From the NCBI GenBank assembly GCA_965153355.1, contig OZ231126.1, positions 79,484,001-79,548,000 on the forward strand: 64,000 nucleotides of DNA, given 5' to 3'. Positions 42,408 to 55,739 of the stretch are shown one piece after another. The notes beneath the pieces were generated by a model. The model was not told the DNA's origin and did not search any database. It saw only the letters and a list, made by a program, of their open reading frames with translations. Positions within the stretch are counted from its first letter, which is position 1. Each line of letters starts with the position of its first letter. Made by a program: the position numbers and the translations under genes. This DNA comes from Flaccisagitta enflata. Lineage: Eukaryota; Chaetognatha; Sagittoidea; Aphragmophora.

Positions 42408-42826
42408 TAGGACTCGCAATAGTTAACTTTAACTAGCTAGTTAACTAGTTCTAAAAACTCCTATAGTTAACTAATAGAAATTAACTAGTTAAAACAGTTA
42501 AAAATTTCTATGGAAATTTGGGGAAAAATCATTTATTTTCCCCTCAAATGACATGATTTTTTGTAAATTTTTTTGGTCACAAAGAAAAATTTGGACAATT
42601 GTAACACACAAACATAGAAACTCAAAGATTTCTTGCCACAAACAATAGAACAAATATTTAAGTATTAATTTCTGCAAGAATTGTATCAAAAAAGTCAAGG
42701 TTTTGCTTAAGTCTTGCTTTTTATTAGGGAAAAATTTTAACTATTTTAGCTGGTTAACTAGGTGTAAATTGTAGTTAGTTAACTGTTAACTAGTTAATTT
42801 GAAAACCTTAACTATTGCGAGTCCTA
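42408..42826. mobile_element. hAT-type MITE, 419 bp (copy 2)
   Basis: Same insertion as 25973-26391, flanked by GTTTGAAT at 42400-42407 and 42827-42834. The left end here is TAGGACTCGCAATAGTTAA, so its two ends match perfectly. Confidence 0.9.
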
Positions 42827-43671
42827 GTTTGAATCAAAGATATAATAACAACTGAGTCCTTGATGTTGTGAACAGAAAAAAAGAAAATCTTAATTGCATG
42901 TAAAAATTATCAACATCATCATGGGTTTCAAGTACCCACCCACACAAAATGGACATTGATGTTACAATAAATGAAAAAATAACAAATATTGTGGAAATGC
43001 AGCGTTTCACCAGAACCATATTCTGCCTGAATGCCGAGGTGGTGGTTAGAGCCAGCGTTGACTTGGCAGAGATTTGCAGGCAGTTGCCAGGCTAAGTCAT
43101 CCAACCATTGGTATCTGCGAAGAAACGGGAACCCTATCTATCATTCACTGCCGCTCACGGCCCCACCCTCAAGTTAAGTCGGCAGCGTTCAAAGGAAAAT
43201 TCTTGCTTGTCGGCAGAAAGAAACAATCAAGAGGCCTGAACTAGACCCAATTTCAGATTTCTAGCTCAAAAAAACAAAATTTTACCCTAAAATTGAAACA
43301 TAGCCCTTTCTTTGAAAATAGGCCTAGACTTAAAACAGCAATATCTTCTACTGGACCAATTCTTCTGAAATTTTGCATGCATGTAAGCAAAATTTATAGC
43401 CATCGGTCATTTCATTTGACATAGCGCAATTTCAAAGTCTTTTTGTTTTTTTAATGCGTTTTTCAAAGGGGTACACTAAAAAAATCAGACGCATACCCCT
43501 TCTAATCTTAATTAGCACAAAAAACTAACCCATATGCAAACTTTCACACTTTGCCCCAAAAACGCCAAGTCCTTTTCCTTAAATCCTGGACTATAGTGAT
43601 GAAAAAGGTCACTGAGGCAGTGGGGCTCAAAAACGCTCAAAACGCCAAAAAAAGTAAAATGGGCCTATACT

Positions 43672-43744
43672 ACATGGATTAACTGACCGACCGACAGAAG
43701 GACAAAGCGGGGTGTAGAGTCGCGTAGCGCGCAACTAAAAATTG
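43672..43744 (+). mobile_element. HLE 3' end (copy 2)
   Basis: Counterpart of 27230-27316; the hairpin ends GCGCGCAACTAAAAA, one base different. Confidence 0.62.
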
Positions 43745-44356
43745 TTTCGGTCGATCGATCTAAGTAACGGGCTCTTGATTTCAGGCTATTAATCATAATT
43801 GAGTTTTTGCTGCCATGATTTGGAAAAAAGTCGAAGAGACAAAGTCCCTTCGGTCTTTTTGAGTCCTGCAGAGAAAAACGGATTTCCCTTTGTTTTATGA
43901 GTCATTTGGGAAAGTTGATACATTTTGGGGCAGAAGGAGACAACGCATGAAATTAATAGCTAAGAAAGAGCTGATTCTCCTCTTTCAGTTGACGCCAAGC
44001 AGAATTCTGTGCGATTAATAGTTTTGGAGCTATGATTTTTTAAATCTTTTTATTTTATTTCGCATTTTTTGCGTTTTTCCCAAAAACAAGGAATCGAGTT
44101 AGTTGAAGTCCATTTGAACTTTGAAATGTCTCAGGTGATGATTGTGCATCCTGGCAGCACAGTCTCTCTCTCATTTCAACTCTGGACGCTATGAGAGGCT
44201 TTGTCAGTCAGTCCATCCATTGGTCTGTTGGACAACCAGACAAAAAACAATCACAAGAAATTCCAAAACCTCGCACTTACGACTTTTTTCCTATGGCGAG
44301 AGTCGCCTTTATTGGTAACAACAATTTATGATATTCTCGTAGAAGTTGGGTTCTGC

Positions 44357-45658
<1,302 letters not shown>

Positions 45659-45910
45659 GGTTCTGCGATGTCGACTTCGACAAGTTGGATTGCGTCAGTT
45701 GGTGACGCTCGATTAACTGTTAAAGACGAAGCGGAAAAGCGTGTTGATGGAGAAGGGGACCTAATTGAAAAATGTGATCCGTCGAAAGACAGAACATGGA
45801 AGATGGACATCATGGAGACACAGTCTTGGTCATCGCAACCAAATGAAATTGGCACGAAGACCAACGAAGTCCAAGTGGCGGGACAAATGGCGGCTATGAA
45901 ATTGCAGCTG
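45659..45910 (+). CDS. CAMSAP: Probable CAMSAP/Patronin exon A (copy 2)
   Basis: Same exon as 29747-29998 with two substitutions visible in the protein (R to L, M to V), same donor CTG|GTAAGTG. Upstream of the hAT element lies the candidate original acceptor CTCGTAG|AAGTTG (44333-44345), in frame with GSAMSTSTSW across the element's empty site. Confidence 0.5.
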
Positions 45911-46064
45911 GTAAGTGAAATGGAGAATGATGAGATATGGCCAATTGGTCATTATGGTGGTGGTTAGAAAGAAATGCATATTGAAATTACGATGAATGAC
46001 AAGTGGAACAATATCCCTCACTATACCCAAACTTAAAATAAAACTTAAAATGATCTTGACCCTC

Positions 46065-46158
46065 TTGAGGCCGCTGCCCTGCTCCCTCCTTCAACTTCAT
46101 TCACAACCTACCTAGGCAGGTCAGGTACCGCTGACCATCTAACGCTTTAGCGACTATT
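46065..46158. repeat. Solo end of the GGCCCAAAT foldback family (copy 2)
   Basis: Counterpart of 30153-30243, unchanged. Confidence 0.6.
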
Positions 46159-46565
46159 TATCTTCTACATCATTTAAAAGGAAAGAAACATTATTGAGCT
46201 GCTTAAACACGAGCACGGCAGATTCTGTGATTAAGCCATATTTGCGCACATTGACTTTGGAACCAGAGCACTTGAAGCCTTGAACGAAACGCAGTTATGT
46301 CTGCGAGTAAAAATAATCTAGAATTGAATTGATCATGCATATCCTTTTTTGCGTTGATATTGATAGTCTTTTTCTCATCTTAAAAAGTACGTTTTACGCA
46401 AAGATTGATTCTTGCCTCGTAAAAGAACGTTTTTGGCTTGAATAAAACCTCAAACTGCAATATTCAAAATTAGGATGACGTTATCTGTTTCCATGTTTCT
46501 ATATAAGATTCATTTTTACATTTATTTTTCTCCTCTCGATTATTGATCTATCATCCTATATCCAG

Positions 46566-47118
46566 GCTGAAAAGCGGAAGAACATCTCCAAGAGCAAAAA
46601 TCAACGAGAATCCGATTGGTCCATACTAAGACAAAAAGTCGGAAAAGCAGCTTTCCTCAAAGTTGTTGGATCGTCTTCTTCCTCGTCTCCCGATCCTCTG
46701 GTTTCAACTACTGTTTCTTCGGGTCCATCTGATCCTCCTATATCATCTTCTGCTACATCCTCCTCTTCTTCATCACTTCCTGAAACTTCTTCCGCTGCCC
46801 CGCCTTCCATCACCGTCACGGCAGTCGACGGAGGACTTGAGGTAAAGACGTTGCCCACGAAAGAGGAGGCAAAATCATCGCCATCTGAAGCTTCGCTCCC
46901 CTCCAACGGCTCCTCAGCGCCCTCTTCCTCCCCCTCCACTTCTGCATCTTCTCCAGTGGAGGTTGGGTCAGTTCTCGCCGAAGTGACGACCGCAGAATGC
47001 GGTAAAATGATCGGAAATGACAATTATACTGTCGAAACATTGAATAAATTTTCTCAAGATTGCGACACTAAGGAGAAAGTTGAAGCACAAGACCTAAGTA
47101 AACAAGAACAACAACAAG

Positions 47119-47152
<34 letters not shown>

Positions 47153-47154
47153 GC

Positions 47155-47195
<41 letters not shown>

Positions 47196-47589
47196 CCATA
47201 TGGCTCAAATACCGACCATAACTTGTCAAAAATGAGGATGAATAAGTTTGAAAGAATTGACACATACACCATAGAATCGGCTAATCACGATGCTGTTGTC
47301 ATACCAAATCAGCAGCTGGACAGAATCACTAATCAACAAGTACAGTTAAATGCTCTATTTGAAGGGAAACTAATCCACAATTCGCCGAGGGTGATGTCTC
47401 AAGACGAGGGTAATACCACATCCAATCTCATTGTGGAAAAAAGTCACTATCAACCTGTCATTCTTTTTGCGCCCTTGATGACCTCTTCTCAAGAGAATCC
47501 GGATCCGAAATTGGAAAGCGTACCAACAAATGTTGATACAATTCAGCGGTCTCAGCTGAGGACGGACCAAGCGCAACAACAACAACAGC

Positions 47590-47651
<62 letters not shown>

Positions 47652-47982
47652 GGATCTGAATCTGACGCTCATACCGATGCTACATCCTTTTTCATAGACT
47701 TTGGCGATGGGAGTAGGGGTGGAGAGGCAGTCAATGGCGATGAGGCATCACCGCGTAGTAAAATGGCTTCGCCTACTAAGGCTACGACGTCACCAGATAA
47801 GAATTCGAGGTCACCAAACAATGATTCGACATCACCAAATGAGGATACGACGTCACCAAATAAGGAAATGACGTCATCGAACGGCGATTCGGCTTCAGCA
47901 AATGGAGGACCTACGTTACCTGCTTCCGGTTTCCGACTTCCAAAGCGCCTTTGAGAGAGACAACAGAAAATGGCGTCATTGG
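46566..47982 (+). CDS. CAMSAP: CAMSAP/Patronin exon B with poly-Q tracts (copy 2), stop codon near its end
   Basis: Acceptor TATATCCAG|GCTGAAAAG and the same KVGKAAFLKVV motif as copy 1. No MITE: FFIDF continues directly into GDGSRGGEAV, so the exon reads through for 462 codons. It then meets TGA at 47952-47954, where copy 1 has CGA (33589-33591); this is a single C-to-T change. The stop is 28 bases before donor TTGG|GTACAC and would remove the whole CKK domain. Both Gln tracts are shorter than in copy 1. Small differences such as KMASPTKATT for KTASPTKDTT show that the copies have diverged. Confidence 0.68.
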
Positions 47983-48083
47983 GTACACTTTTTTCATTTT
48001 ATAAGAGACAACCTTTTTTGAACTCAGCCTGGATTCTCTTAAATTTTTTGCTGTTTTGAGGCTCTATGTCTCTTAAAATGTTC

Positions 48084-48702
48084 TTACCGTATTTCCTGCA
48101 TTCATTAGAAAAATCAGAAGCCACTCTTTCAGTGTTTTCAATTCCCGCGATAATAGTCAGAAAATATGATTCCAACCTGGATGAACAAAAAACCGCAAAC
48201 AGTTCTTATCCTCCTCCATCATTATTTTGGCGGTCCATGTTTTTTTCAGCTTCATTTGGAAAATAGAAATTAATTACTGATTTTATCTGTGAAGTTGAAC
48301 TGCGTATGAGAACAAATTTGATAACTTGCTTTTATAGGCCAACCTTTTTTCAGAGTGGCTTTGACTTCTCTAATGTATCCCCCCCTCTAATTAGCGCCCC
48401 CCCCTTTTTCATGAGAGATTTAGCTGATAACAAGAAAAAATCAGTGAAAAAAAAACTAAAATTCTTTATGAATTAGGATATTTTGGCAAAAATCAAGTAA
48501 AGATAGCATGTAATGCAGCAAAATATCCTGTTTTTCAGTGTTTTACTGCACTGAATTGTAATATTTGGTGAAAAAGAATAATTTTTGTATGATATCATCC
48601 AGATATGAGTGTATAAGGGGGCGCTAATTGCAGGTTAGAGATGACAATGTTGCATTTTAATTTCAAAAGCGCCCGGGGCGCTAATTACAGGAAATACGGC
48701 AA
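48084..48702. mobile_element. MITE-like element with CCGTATTTCCTG ends (copy 2)
   Basis: Counterpart of 33721-34341, intact at the same intronic site. Confidence 0.6.
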
Positions 48703-48953
48703 TTTTTCAATGCGTGAAGAAAGCAAAAAAGTGTTTAGATACACTATTTAATGATATTCTATGTATCTTTAGTAAAAAGCTTGTACATTACTACAGAACA
48801 TTGAATAACTTGCCTAATTTGACCGGCAAAATCATAAAAAAATAGTCTTTTCCAGAAAAAAACTACCAATTCCAGTACTCCACTGAATTTCTCAAAAATT
48901 TCCAAAATTGAATCTCAGCCTCTCTTATTCTCTTATTCTCTTATTCTCTTATT

Positions 48954-50275
48954 CGGCCAGAAGTCTCACTTGCAAAATTCTTAAAAAAAAAAAAAAAAAA
49001 AAGGACCCATCCCAGATTTTTGCACAGGGGACCTAAAAAGGCTGTAGAACAAGATTCTGATGTTCATTTTGACCTGACTTGAGCCAAAAAAAAAAGAAAC
49101 GGTTTTTATTGCAAAAAACGGCTATTTTTCCTAAAAAAATAGTATTAAATGAAATTTTTTTGACTTTTTTTTTACAGAAACATAAAGTCCCAATAGTAAT
49201 TGATATTTGAGTGACTCTAGAACAATTTTGAATTGGTCTATGAGGTTCAAAAATAGCATTAAAATGCTCAAAAATGAAGAAATGACCTAAAAATTAAAAA
49301 ATTGTCAAAACTGATGTTTTGGAACAGTTTCTTAGGGTAAAATATGCTGTCAGTATGAATTTCATCGATTTACTTAAAAAAACATAGCCGTGATAAGCGA
49401 AAAACGCAAAACCGCAATATGCAAATGAGGTCAAAGTGCGGTTTTTGCAAAAAATGGCTTTGGAAAGGTAAGTACTCAATATTTTATTGTGTTTAGCTTC
49501 TATAAAAAGAAAAAACATGTTTTGCCATTTTTTGCAAAAATCGCACTTTGATCTCATTTGCATATTGCGGTTTTGCGTTTTTCGCTTATCATGGCCATGT
49601 TTTTTTAAGTAAATCGATGAAATTCATACTGACAGCATATTTTTCCCTAAGAAACTGTTCCAAATCATCAGTTTTGACGATTTTTTAATTCTTAGGTCAT
49701 TTCTTCATTTTTGAGCATTTTAATGCTATTTTTGAACCTCATAGACCTATTAAAAATTGTTCTACATTCACTCAAATATCAATTACTATTGGTACTTTAT
49801 GTTTCTGCAAAAAAAAAGGGCCAAAATATTTCATTCAATGCCATTTTCTTAGGAACAAGGACAACCCTTTACAGTCGCGTGCGGTTGTTAAGACCATTAG
49901 ACAAAAAGACTAAAAGACCAAAAGACTAAGAGACGAAATACAAATTGACTTAAATTAACTCAGAATGACTTAAAATGACTTAAAATGGCGAAAAACGGCG
50001 AAAAAAAGCTAAGCGTTACAGACGGACGGACGGACCGACAGACAGACCGACAGACGGACAGAGTGGGTTGTAGAGTCGCGTGCACGCGACTAAAAATAGC
50101 TGTTTTTTGCACTAAAACCCGTTTCTTTTTTTTTTGGCTCAAGTTAGGTCAAAATGAACATCAGAATCTTGTTCTACAGCCTTTTTAGGTCCCCTGTGCA
50201 AAAATCTGGGATGGGTCCATTTTTTTTTTTCATAACCCTTAAAATTGAGATTTTCTCCATCGAGATTCCTGGCCG
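48954..50275. mobile_element. Foldback element, present only in copy 2
   Basis: 1322 bp. Ends are CGGCCAGAAGTCTC and, inverted, CGGCCAGGAATCTC. A 4-bp duplication TATT flanks it (48950-48953, 50276-50279), and copy 1 has the empty site (CTCTTATTTTGTTC, around 34571). The arms are long inverted copies (CAGGGGACCTAAAAAGGCTG at 49026 and its inverse at 50178). The right arm is opened by an HLE (49854-50094). A half copy of the family lies at 62110-62680. Confidence 0.88.
49854..50094 (+). mobile_element. HLE, AGTCGCG subfamily, nested in a foldback arm
   Basis: Starts AACAAGGACAACCC with AGTCGCGTGC (49872). It has an AAAATGACTT-type interior and a GACGGACGGACC tract. It ends with TTGTAG, the hairpin AGTCGCGTGCACGCGACT and AAAA. 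The interrupted foldback arm resumes on the far side (TAGCTGTTTTTTGCACT, matching the inverse of the left arm). Confidence 0.85.
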
Positions 50276-50351
50276 TATTTTGTTCTTAAAATTTTGGCAA
50301 ATCTCAGCCTCATGTCTCTTATAAAAAAGTCTTTTATAAAATAAAAAAAGT

Positions 50352-50356
<5 letters not shown>

Positions 50357-50388
<32 letters not shown>

Positions 50389-50396
50389 CTCACTCA

Positions 50397-50480
<84 letters not shown>
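50357..50480. repeat. (GA)n-(CA)n microsatellite
   Basis: GA units, GACAGACACTCACTCAC, then about 40 CA units that are absent in copy 1. Confidence 0.97.
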
Positions 50481-50483
<3 letters not shown>

Positions 50484-50529
50484 CCACAGCCCCACAACAA
50501 CGCTACCACCTTATAACATGCCATTTTCA

Positions 50530-50719
50530 AGTCGCGGAATAGAGACTTTAAAAGAGTGTTTGTCCGTCTTTTGTTCCGTTAGTCCGTGCGTTGGTCCGTA
50601 ATGACCACGTCAGAAAATAAACGTGCATTGGAGATGCCGCGCATGTGTTTGGGGGTTGGAGGGGGTGTGGAGGGGTGTTGTATGCATTTGCCCTACCGTC
50701 TGCGACGATATTGTTTTTC
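50530..50719 (-). mobile_element. Degenerate HLE before the CKK exon (copy 2)
   Basis: Counterpart of 34733-34923. Confidence 0.55.
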
Positions 50720-50804
50720 CGCGTTTCTTGTTGTAAATATTCATCGCTTTCCTCCATGTATTTCATTGGAAGCTCTGTTACTTTAACGTGCCTCTTGCCC
50801 GCAG

Positions 50805-51059
50805 ATTCTCTACAGTCAAGTGAATGCGGAACCATTTCCTTCGAGGTCATGACGCCGGAAATCCAACCGGACCAATCTGCCAGTGCTCCGATCTTCGTCG
50901 CGAAGACCAACCTGCAACTCATCATCAACGCTGTCAAGACAGTCTGTCTGCCTGGACCAATGAACGCCAACGAGAGGAATAAAGTGTTGGAACAGTTGGA
51001 ATCGTCCAAAGCCAAACATTTCCTCATCTTGTTCAGGGATGATAAATGTCAATATAGAG
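50805..51059 (+). CDS. CAMSAP: CAMSAP/Patronin CKK domain, first half (exon C, copy 2)
   Basis: Same exon as 35009-35263, same acceptor and donor. Substitutions change DFRQLSECG to DSLQSSECG and QSAGAP to QSASAP near the start. The CKK core (LIINAVKTVCLPGP, KHFLILFRDDKCQYR) is unchanged. Retention of the frame and core in both copies, beside exon B lesions in both, suggests the domain itself is or was under constraint. Confidence 0.88.
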
Positions 51060-51084
51060 GTATTGTGAGTTGGGCGTGCAATTT

Positions 51085-51110
51085 TTCTTCTTCTTCTTCT
51101 TCTTCTTCTT

Positions 51111-51141
<31 letters not shown>

Positions 51142-51240
51142 TTCTTCTTCTTCTTCTTCTTCTTCTTCTTCTTCTTTTCTTCTTCTTCATCTTCTTCTTC
51201 TCTTCTTCTTCTTCATCCTCTTCTTGTCCTCTTCTTCTAC
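51085..51240. repeat. (TTC)n array (copy 2)
   Basis: Counterpart of 35288-35470, shorter, with one TTA interruption. Confidence 0.97.
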
Positions 51241-51267
51241 TATGCTTCTACTACTGACTTTTTTACT

Positions 51268-51462
51268 AGTCGCGTGCCATGCGACTCTACACCCCGCTTT
51301 GTCGTTCCGTCTGTCGGTCAATCAGTCCATTGGTTCGGCCGTCACACTACTTTTTTTTTGTTTTAGTAGTCTTTAGCCTCACTGCTCCTGCCCAAATGAT
51401 CAAGTGACCTCAAGTACAGCTCCTGCACGCGACTGTAGTAGCCATGTATTGGGCCTTGTTAT
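51268..51462 (-). mobile_element. HLE, AGTCGCG subfamily (copy 2)
   Basis: Counterpart of 35495-35690, essentially unchanged. Confidence 0.78.
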
Positions 51463-51651
51463 TGAGCAATTCTACTCGGCTCCTTCATCGTATTCTTCTT
51501 CTTTCATGATTCACCTTCTTGTTCTTGTTGTTCTTGTTCTTGTTCTTGTTCTTTTTCATCCTCTTCTTCTGGTTCTTCCTCTTTGTCGATTATATTTGAC
51601 AGCATCTCCACTGTTCCATCCCATAATCTCTACCATTCAATTCCAATTCTA

Positions 51652-51654
<3 letters not shown>

Positions 51655-51683
<29 letters not shown>

Positions 51684-51720
51684 CTTCTTCTTCTTCTTCT
51701 TCTTCTTCTTCTTCTTCTTC
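51655..51720. repeat. (TTC)n array (copy 2)
   Basis: About 22 TTC units. Confidence 0.97.
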
Positions 51721-51783
51721 ATCAATCCCGTCTTCCTTTCACAAAATTTCGTAGCTCTGTCCAGCTCTTTACCTATCTTTTTT

Positions 51784-51970
51784 TAAGAAATCAGCATTTC
51801 TTGTCAAAAAACTGATGATATGTCTCTGGTGTATAGCTTATCTTTTGGTAACTAGTTCATTCGTTCATTGGAATGAAATACTACAGAAATTTAAGAAATC
51901 AGCATTTCTTGTCAAAAAACTGATGATATGCCTCTGGTGGATAACTTATCTTTGGGTAACTAGTTCAACC
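51784..51970. repeat. 108-bp tandem duplication (copy 2)
   Basis: Counterpart of 36033-36225. Confidence 0.93.
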
Positions 51971-52120
51971 TGAGGAGATTTGACATTTTTAACAATTGGA
52001 ATGAAATACTACAGAAATTTTGAATTCAAGGTTTTGGGGTTGTCATAGGATTTTTGAGAGGGCTGTTTCAGGAGGAAGAGAGTTTGAGTTTCTGGCTATC
52101 TTTGGTATTTGAGGAGTATA

Positions 52121-53275
52121 AGAAGGTGCCCAGATGGATAATACTAGTTCCGGAAATTATCGACCCATCACGTTGGGACCCATACTTCTACAACTATTTG
52201 AGTACTTACTTATGAACAAGTTTGGTCATCACCTTTGCACAGATGATTTACAGTTTGGATACAAAGGTAGATTGTCTGCTTCTCACGCAATTTATGTCTT
52301 AAGAGAATGTGTAAACTATTTTACCACTCATGGATCAAATGTTTTAGTTAGTTTCTTGGATTGCTCCAAAGCATTTGATACGATTTCTCGTTACGGTATC
52401 TATCTGAAGCTCATGGAAAGAGGTGTACCAATGTGTTTTTTGAACTTAATCATCTACTGGTATTCAAATATGAAAGTTCTTTGGCGTCAGACTTTCAGTG
52501 AGTATTTTTCTGTCTTAACTGGCACAAAGCAAGGCGGAGTTTTAAGTCCTAGATTCTTTACTCTTTACATTGATGAATTGTTACGACGTCTGCGTGACAA
52601 AGATATTGGGTGTCACATAATCAAACTTTTTTTAGCTTGTCTGCTGTACGCTGACGATATGTGCCTCATTGCACCAAGTAGAGGCGCCATGCAAGAAATG
52701 CTTAACATTTGTGAAGAATTTTGCGAGGAGTTTTGCCTTTTAACACAAAGAAATCAAAGGTCTTGATTTTTGGCGACATGAAAAAGAAAGTAATTACCCC
52801 TCTTTCACTTTACAATACCCCACTCGAATTTGTACCTAGTTGGACGTATCTTGGCGCAACAATTGTTTCTGGAGCGTCAATGACTTTTTCTTGTAAAAAA
52901 GAACTTTCTAATTTCTATCGGTCATTTAATTCACTGCTTTCATCTAACCAAAAACCGGATGAACTGGTCTTGATGAATTTACTGTATTCAAATTGTGTCC
53001 CAGTCCTTAACAACGCGGCAGATGTGAAAATAATCCCAAATGTGGAAATGCATGACTGTAATGTAGCCCTAAACAATTGTATACGGCGTATCTTTTCCTA
53101 CAATAGGTGGGAGAGCACAAGGTATTTGCGACAACAAATGTCATTTCCAAGTGTGACGGAGATCTTTTATTCTCGTAGCACTCGCTTTATTACAAATTGC
53201 CTGAATGGTGTAACTCTGAATCAGGCTATTCAACTTCTCGCCACTTATACTAAGTTGGAAAACGTGGAAGACTAA
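52121..53275 (+). pseudogene. Non-LTR reverse transcriptase (copy 2), one frameshift
   Basis: Better preserved than 36370-37505. GNYRPITLGPILLQLFEYLL, FGYKGRLSASHAIYVLREC, motif A (FLDCSKAFDTI), TGTKQGGVLSPRFFTLYIDE and motif C (LLYADDMCLIAPS) are all present. The frame is lost in a T run near 52739 (one base short) and continues in the next frame with TKKSKVLIFGDMKK, WTYLGATIVSG and a C-terminal region ending LATYTKLENVED. A DxSKAFD motif with YADD is the usual non-LTR pattern. The endonuclease domain and the terminal zinc finger are missing, so the copy is a fragment, not an active element. Confidence 0.9.
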
Positions 53276-53945
53276 ACTGATTGTTCTTTTTTATTTTTTT
53301 TTTTTTCAATTTTTCTGTATTTGATTGAATGCGGAGTGCCACTGTCAATTACCTGACGAATATAATATCATTCATATGGTCTCCTTCGACGCGCCATATT
53401 TATCAAGTGTTTTCTTGTGGTCTGCATATCTCATGTATAGAAAGAAATTGGTTACCCTTTTCTAAATGTTGCATAACTTTTGACAAGTGCTATGATAATC
53501 TCGGAAGAGGGAATGTTTTTTCAGAAATTTAAAGGATAGTTGTGATGGGTCCGAATTAAACACCAGTAAGAGCTCCAAAGGCTCTTGTCCTTATTTCAGA
53601 TATTGTTGAGTAGTAATGTTGTCCCACTTTCATAGATTTACGCTTATGCGACACCCCACTAAGGTTAACGAAGGTCGTTTTTCTTAATCAAAATTCGATG
53701 GGCTTTCCAATGATGTATTGTTCAAAGCCTGAAAACGAATTCTCATTTTGACATGTTTTGGAGGGTGCTTTCTGTTGAACCATGGAAACGACCCCTGACA
53801 TTATACCACGCGTATCAATAAAAAAGACACACTTTTGAATAGCTTATTTTAGCAACAAATTTCAATAAAACCTATTGAAATTCTAAACCATTGAAAAGCT
53901 CTTGAAAGTACTTTGATTTGGTTTCAATCTGGTATTTCTATCTTT
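53276..53945. other. LINE 3' flank / intron sequence (copy 2)
   Basis: Same as 37506-38175; homology to copy 1 ends at the T run before 53946. Confidence 0.45.
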
Positions 53946-54040
53946 TTGTCCGCGACGGAATATCATTCCGACGCGGACTATAAGTTAAGGCGGGTGGGTG
54001 TCGTCGTCGTTGTCGTCGTCGTCGTCGTCGTGTTCATTTT
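53946..54040 (-). mobile_element. HLE-like hairpin end, GTCCGCG variant
   Basis: GTCCGCGACGGAAT-ATC-ATTCCGACGCGGAC is a 14-bp-stem hairpin, followed by TATAAG and a (GTC)n tract. Hairpin, TATAAG and a GTC-rich microsatellite in this order match the HLE plan, with different stem sequence. I did not find the opposite end. Confidence 0.5.
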
Positions 54041-54129
54041 GAAATATGGATAATTTTTTTGTGCTTTGACCGATTTGCTTCATATTTGGTGGGAAGTTGT
54101 ACTAGGGTAAGGCGCTTTACATCCTATCC

Positions 54130-55050
54130 GATTTTTGTGATCCGACCAACCCAACCGGCCCAACCAGCCTACCGGCCTGAAAGTGAAAAACATGCATAAC
54201 TTAGGCATTTTTCAACCAATTTGGTTGAAATTTGGTATGGAGTCTCTAAATGGAAGGACTCAACATATGTATGTGATTTATATGCATTTGAGCATGCTAA
54301 CCGGCCAAACTGACCTACCACCCAACCAGCCTAACAGCCAAAAAGTGAAAAACTTGCATAACTTTGACATTCTTCATCCAATTTGGTTTAAACTTGGTAT
54401 GGAGTCTCTAAATGGAAGAACTCAACATATGCACACTATTTATCCTGTCAAACTAGCATACCACCCAACCAGCCTACAAGCCTAAAAGTGAAAAACAGGC
54501 ATAACTTTGCCATTTTTCAGCTGATTTGCTTGAAACTTGGTATGGGGTCTCTACATGGAAGAACTCAACATATGCACACTATTTATCCTGTCAAACTAGG
54601 CTACGACCCAACCAACCTACCAGCCTACCAGCCTATATGTGAAAAACGTGCATAACTTTGCTATTTTTAAACCAATTTGCCTGAAACTTGGTATGGACAC
54701 ACGAAATGGATGTACACCAAGCATGTATGGAATTTAAAAGCATTTGGTCATGCTGACTGGCAAAACCATCCTACCACCCACCCAACCCATACAACAGTGA
54801 AAAATTTGCTTAGTTCAACCTTGCATAACTCTACTATTTTTCAACCAATTTACTTGAAATTTGGTATGGAGACTCATAATGGAAAGAATTCACACATGTT
54901 TGTGAGCTATTTAAGCATTTGAGCGTGTTAATCAACCAAACCAATCTGCTTCCCAACTAACCAACCCGCCCTAAAAAGGACAATGGGAAAAACTTGGCCA
55001 TTTTTCAACCAATCAGCATGAAACATGGTGTGGAGACTAAAAATAGAAGA
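54130..55050. repeat. About 160-bp tandem repeat, six degenerate units
   Basis: Each unit has CATAACTTTG-CATTTTTC, CCAATTTG, GAAACTTGGTATGGAGTCTC, AATGGAAG-ACTCAACATATG, and a CC-rich part with CCAACCAGCCTAC. Units start near 54180, 54340, 54485, 54640, 54810 and 54970 and decay rightwards. Confidence 0.85.
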
Positions 55051-55169
55051 CTCAACATTTTTAAGTGATTTTAGCAAACTGGCCTACTACTTTTATCATT
55101 CATTACGACCAAATAGTCTTAGCATGAAGCTTCTGTTGTTAAATTCTATGAACTGTGTAATATTAAGAG

Positions 55170-55680
55170 TTGTGTTTGTGCGATCTAATTTGGTATTCAA
55201 GCCAACATGGAATGTAAGCTTTTCTTTTCTTTTCTTCACCTAGTATGAAGTATCTGTAGTTAGATTCGTTTTGTTCATATTCCCAGATTTTTAGTCAGAT
55301 TTTTTAGCTGTTGCGCCAACTTTTTAGATCTGTAATACTTGTTGTTTCTTTAACTAATTTTCTAGCTTTTGTGCCAATTCTCTGATTCATGATAAATAGC
55401 TGTGAACCATAAAGAGTTACTTATGTGTGATCTAATTTATAAAATTTATCACCGTAGCCAACCTGGAATTTTAGCGTTTCTTTTATTTTCTTTACCTAGA
55501 ATGTGAAGTATCTCTAGTTAATTTTGTCTTATTCACATTCCTATTTTTTTAGTTTGATATTTTAGCTGTTGTGCCGATTCTTGATGCCAAAAAATTCTTT
55601 TTAGTTTGTAAGATTTATTATTCCTTTTAGTTTTCTAGCTATTTTGTCGATTCTTTGATTAATGATGAATAGCCTTGTTC
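55170..55680. repeat. About 245-bp tandem duplication
   Basis: GATCTAATTTGGTATTCAAG...ACCTAGTATGAAGTATCT...TTTTAGCTGTTG recurs near 55430 as GATCTAATTTATAAAATTTA...ACCTAGAATGTGAAGTATCT. The tail CTAGCTTTTGTGCCAATTCT recurs near 55635. Divergent, no coding potential. Confidence 0.7.
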
Positions 55681-55739
55681 TCTCTGACCAAAACAATTTT
55701 TATTTCAGTTCGATAGCTAGAAAAAGCTTCTCAGAGAAA

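Larger units (their letters stand above)
40481..43594. mobile_element. Foldback element with nested insertions (copy 2)
   Basis: Same element as 24028-27168, with the same three nested pieces: foldback 40900-41480, palindrome 41490-42110 and hAT MITE 42408-42826. Confidence 0.78.
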
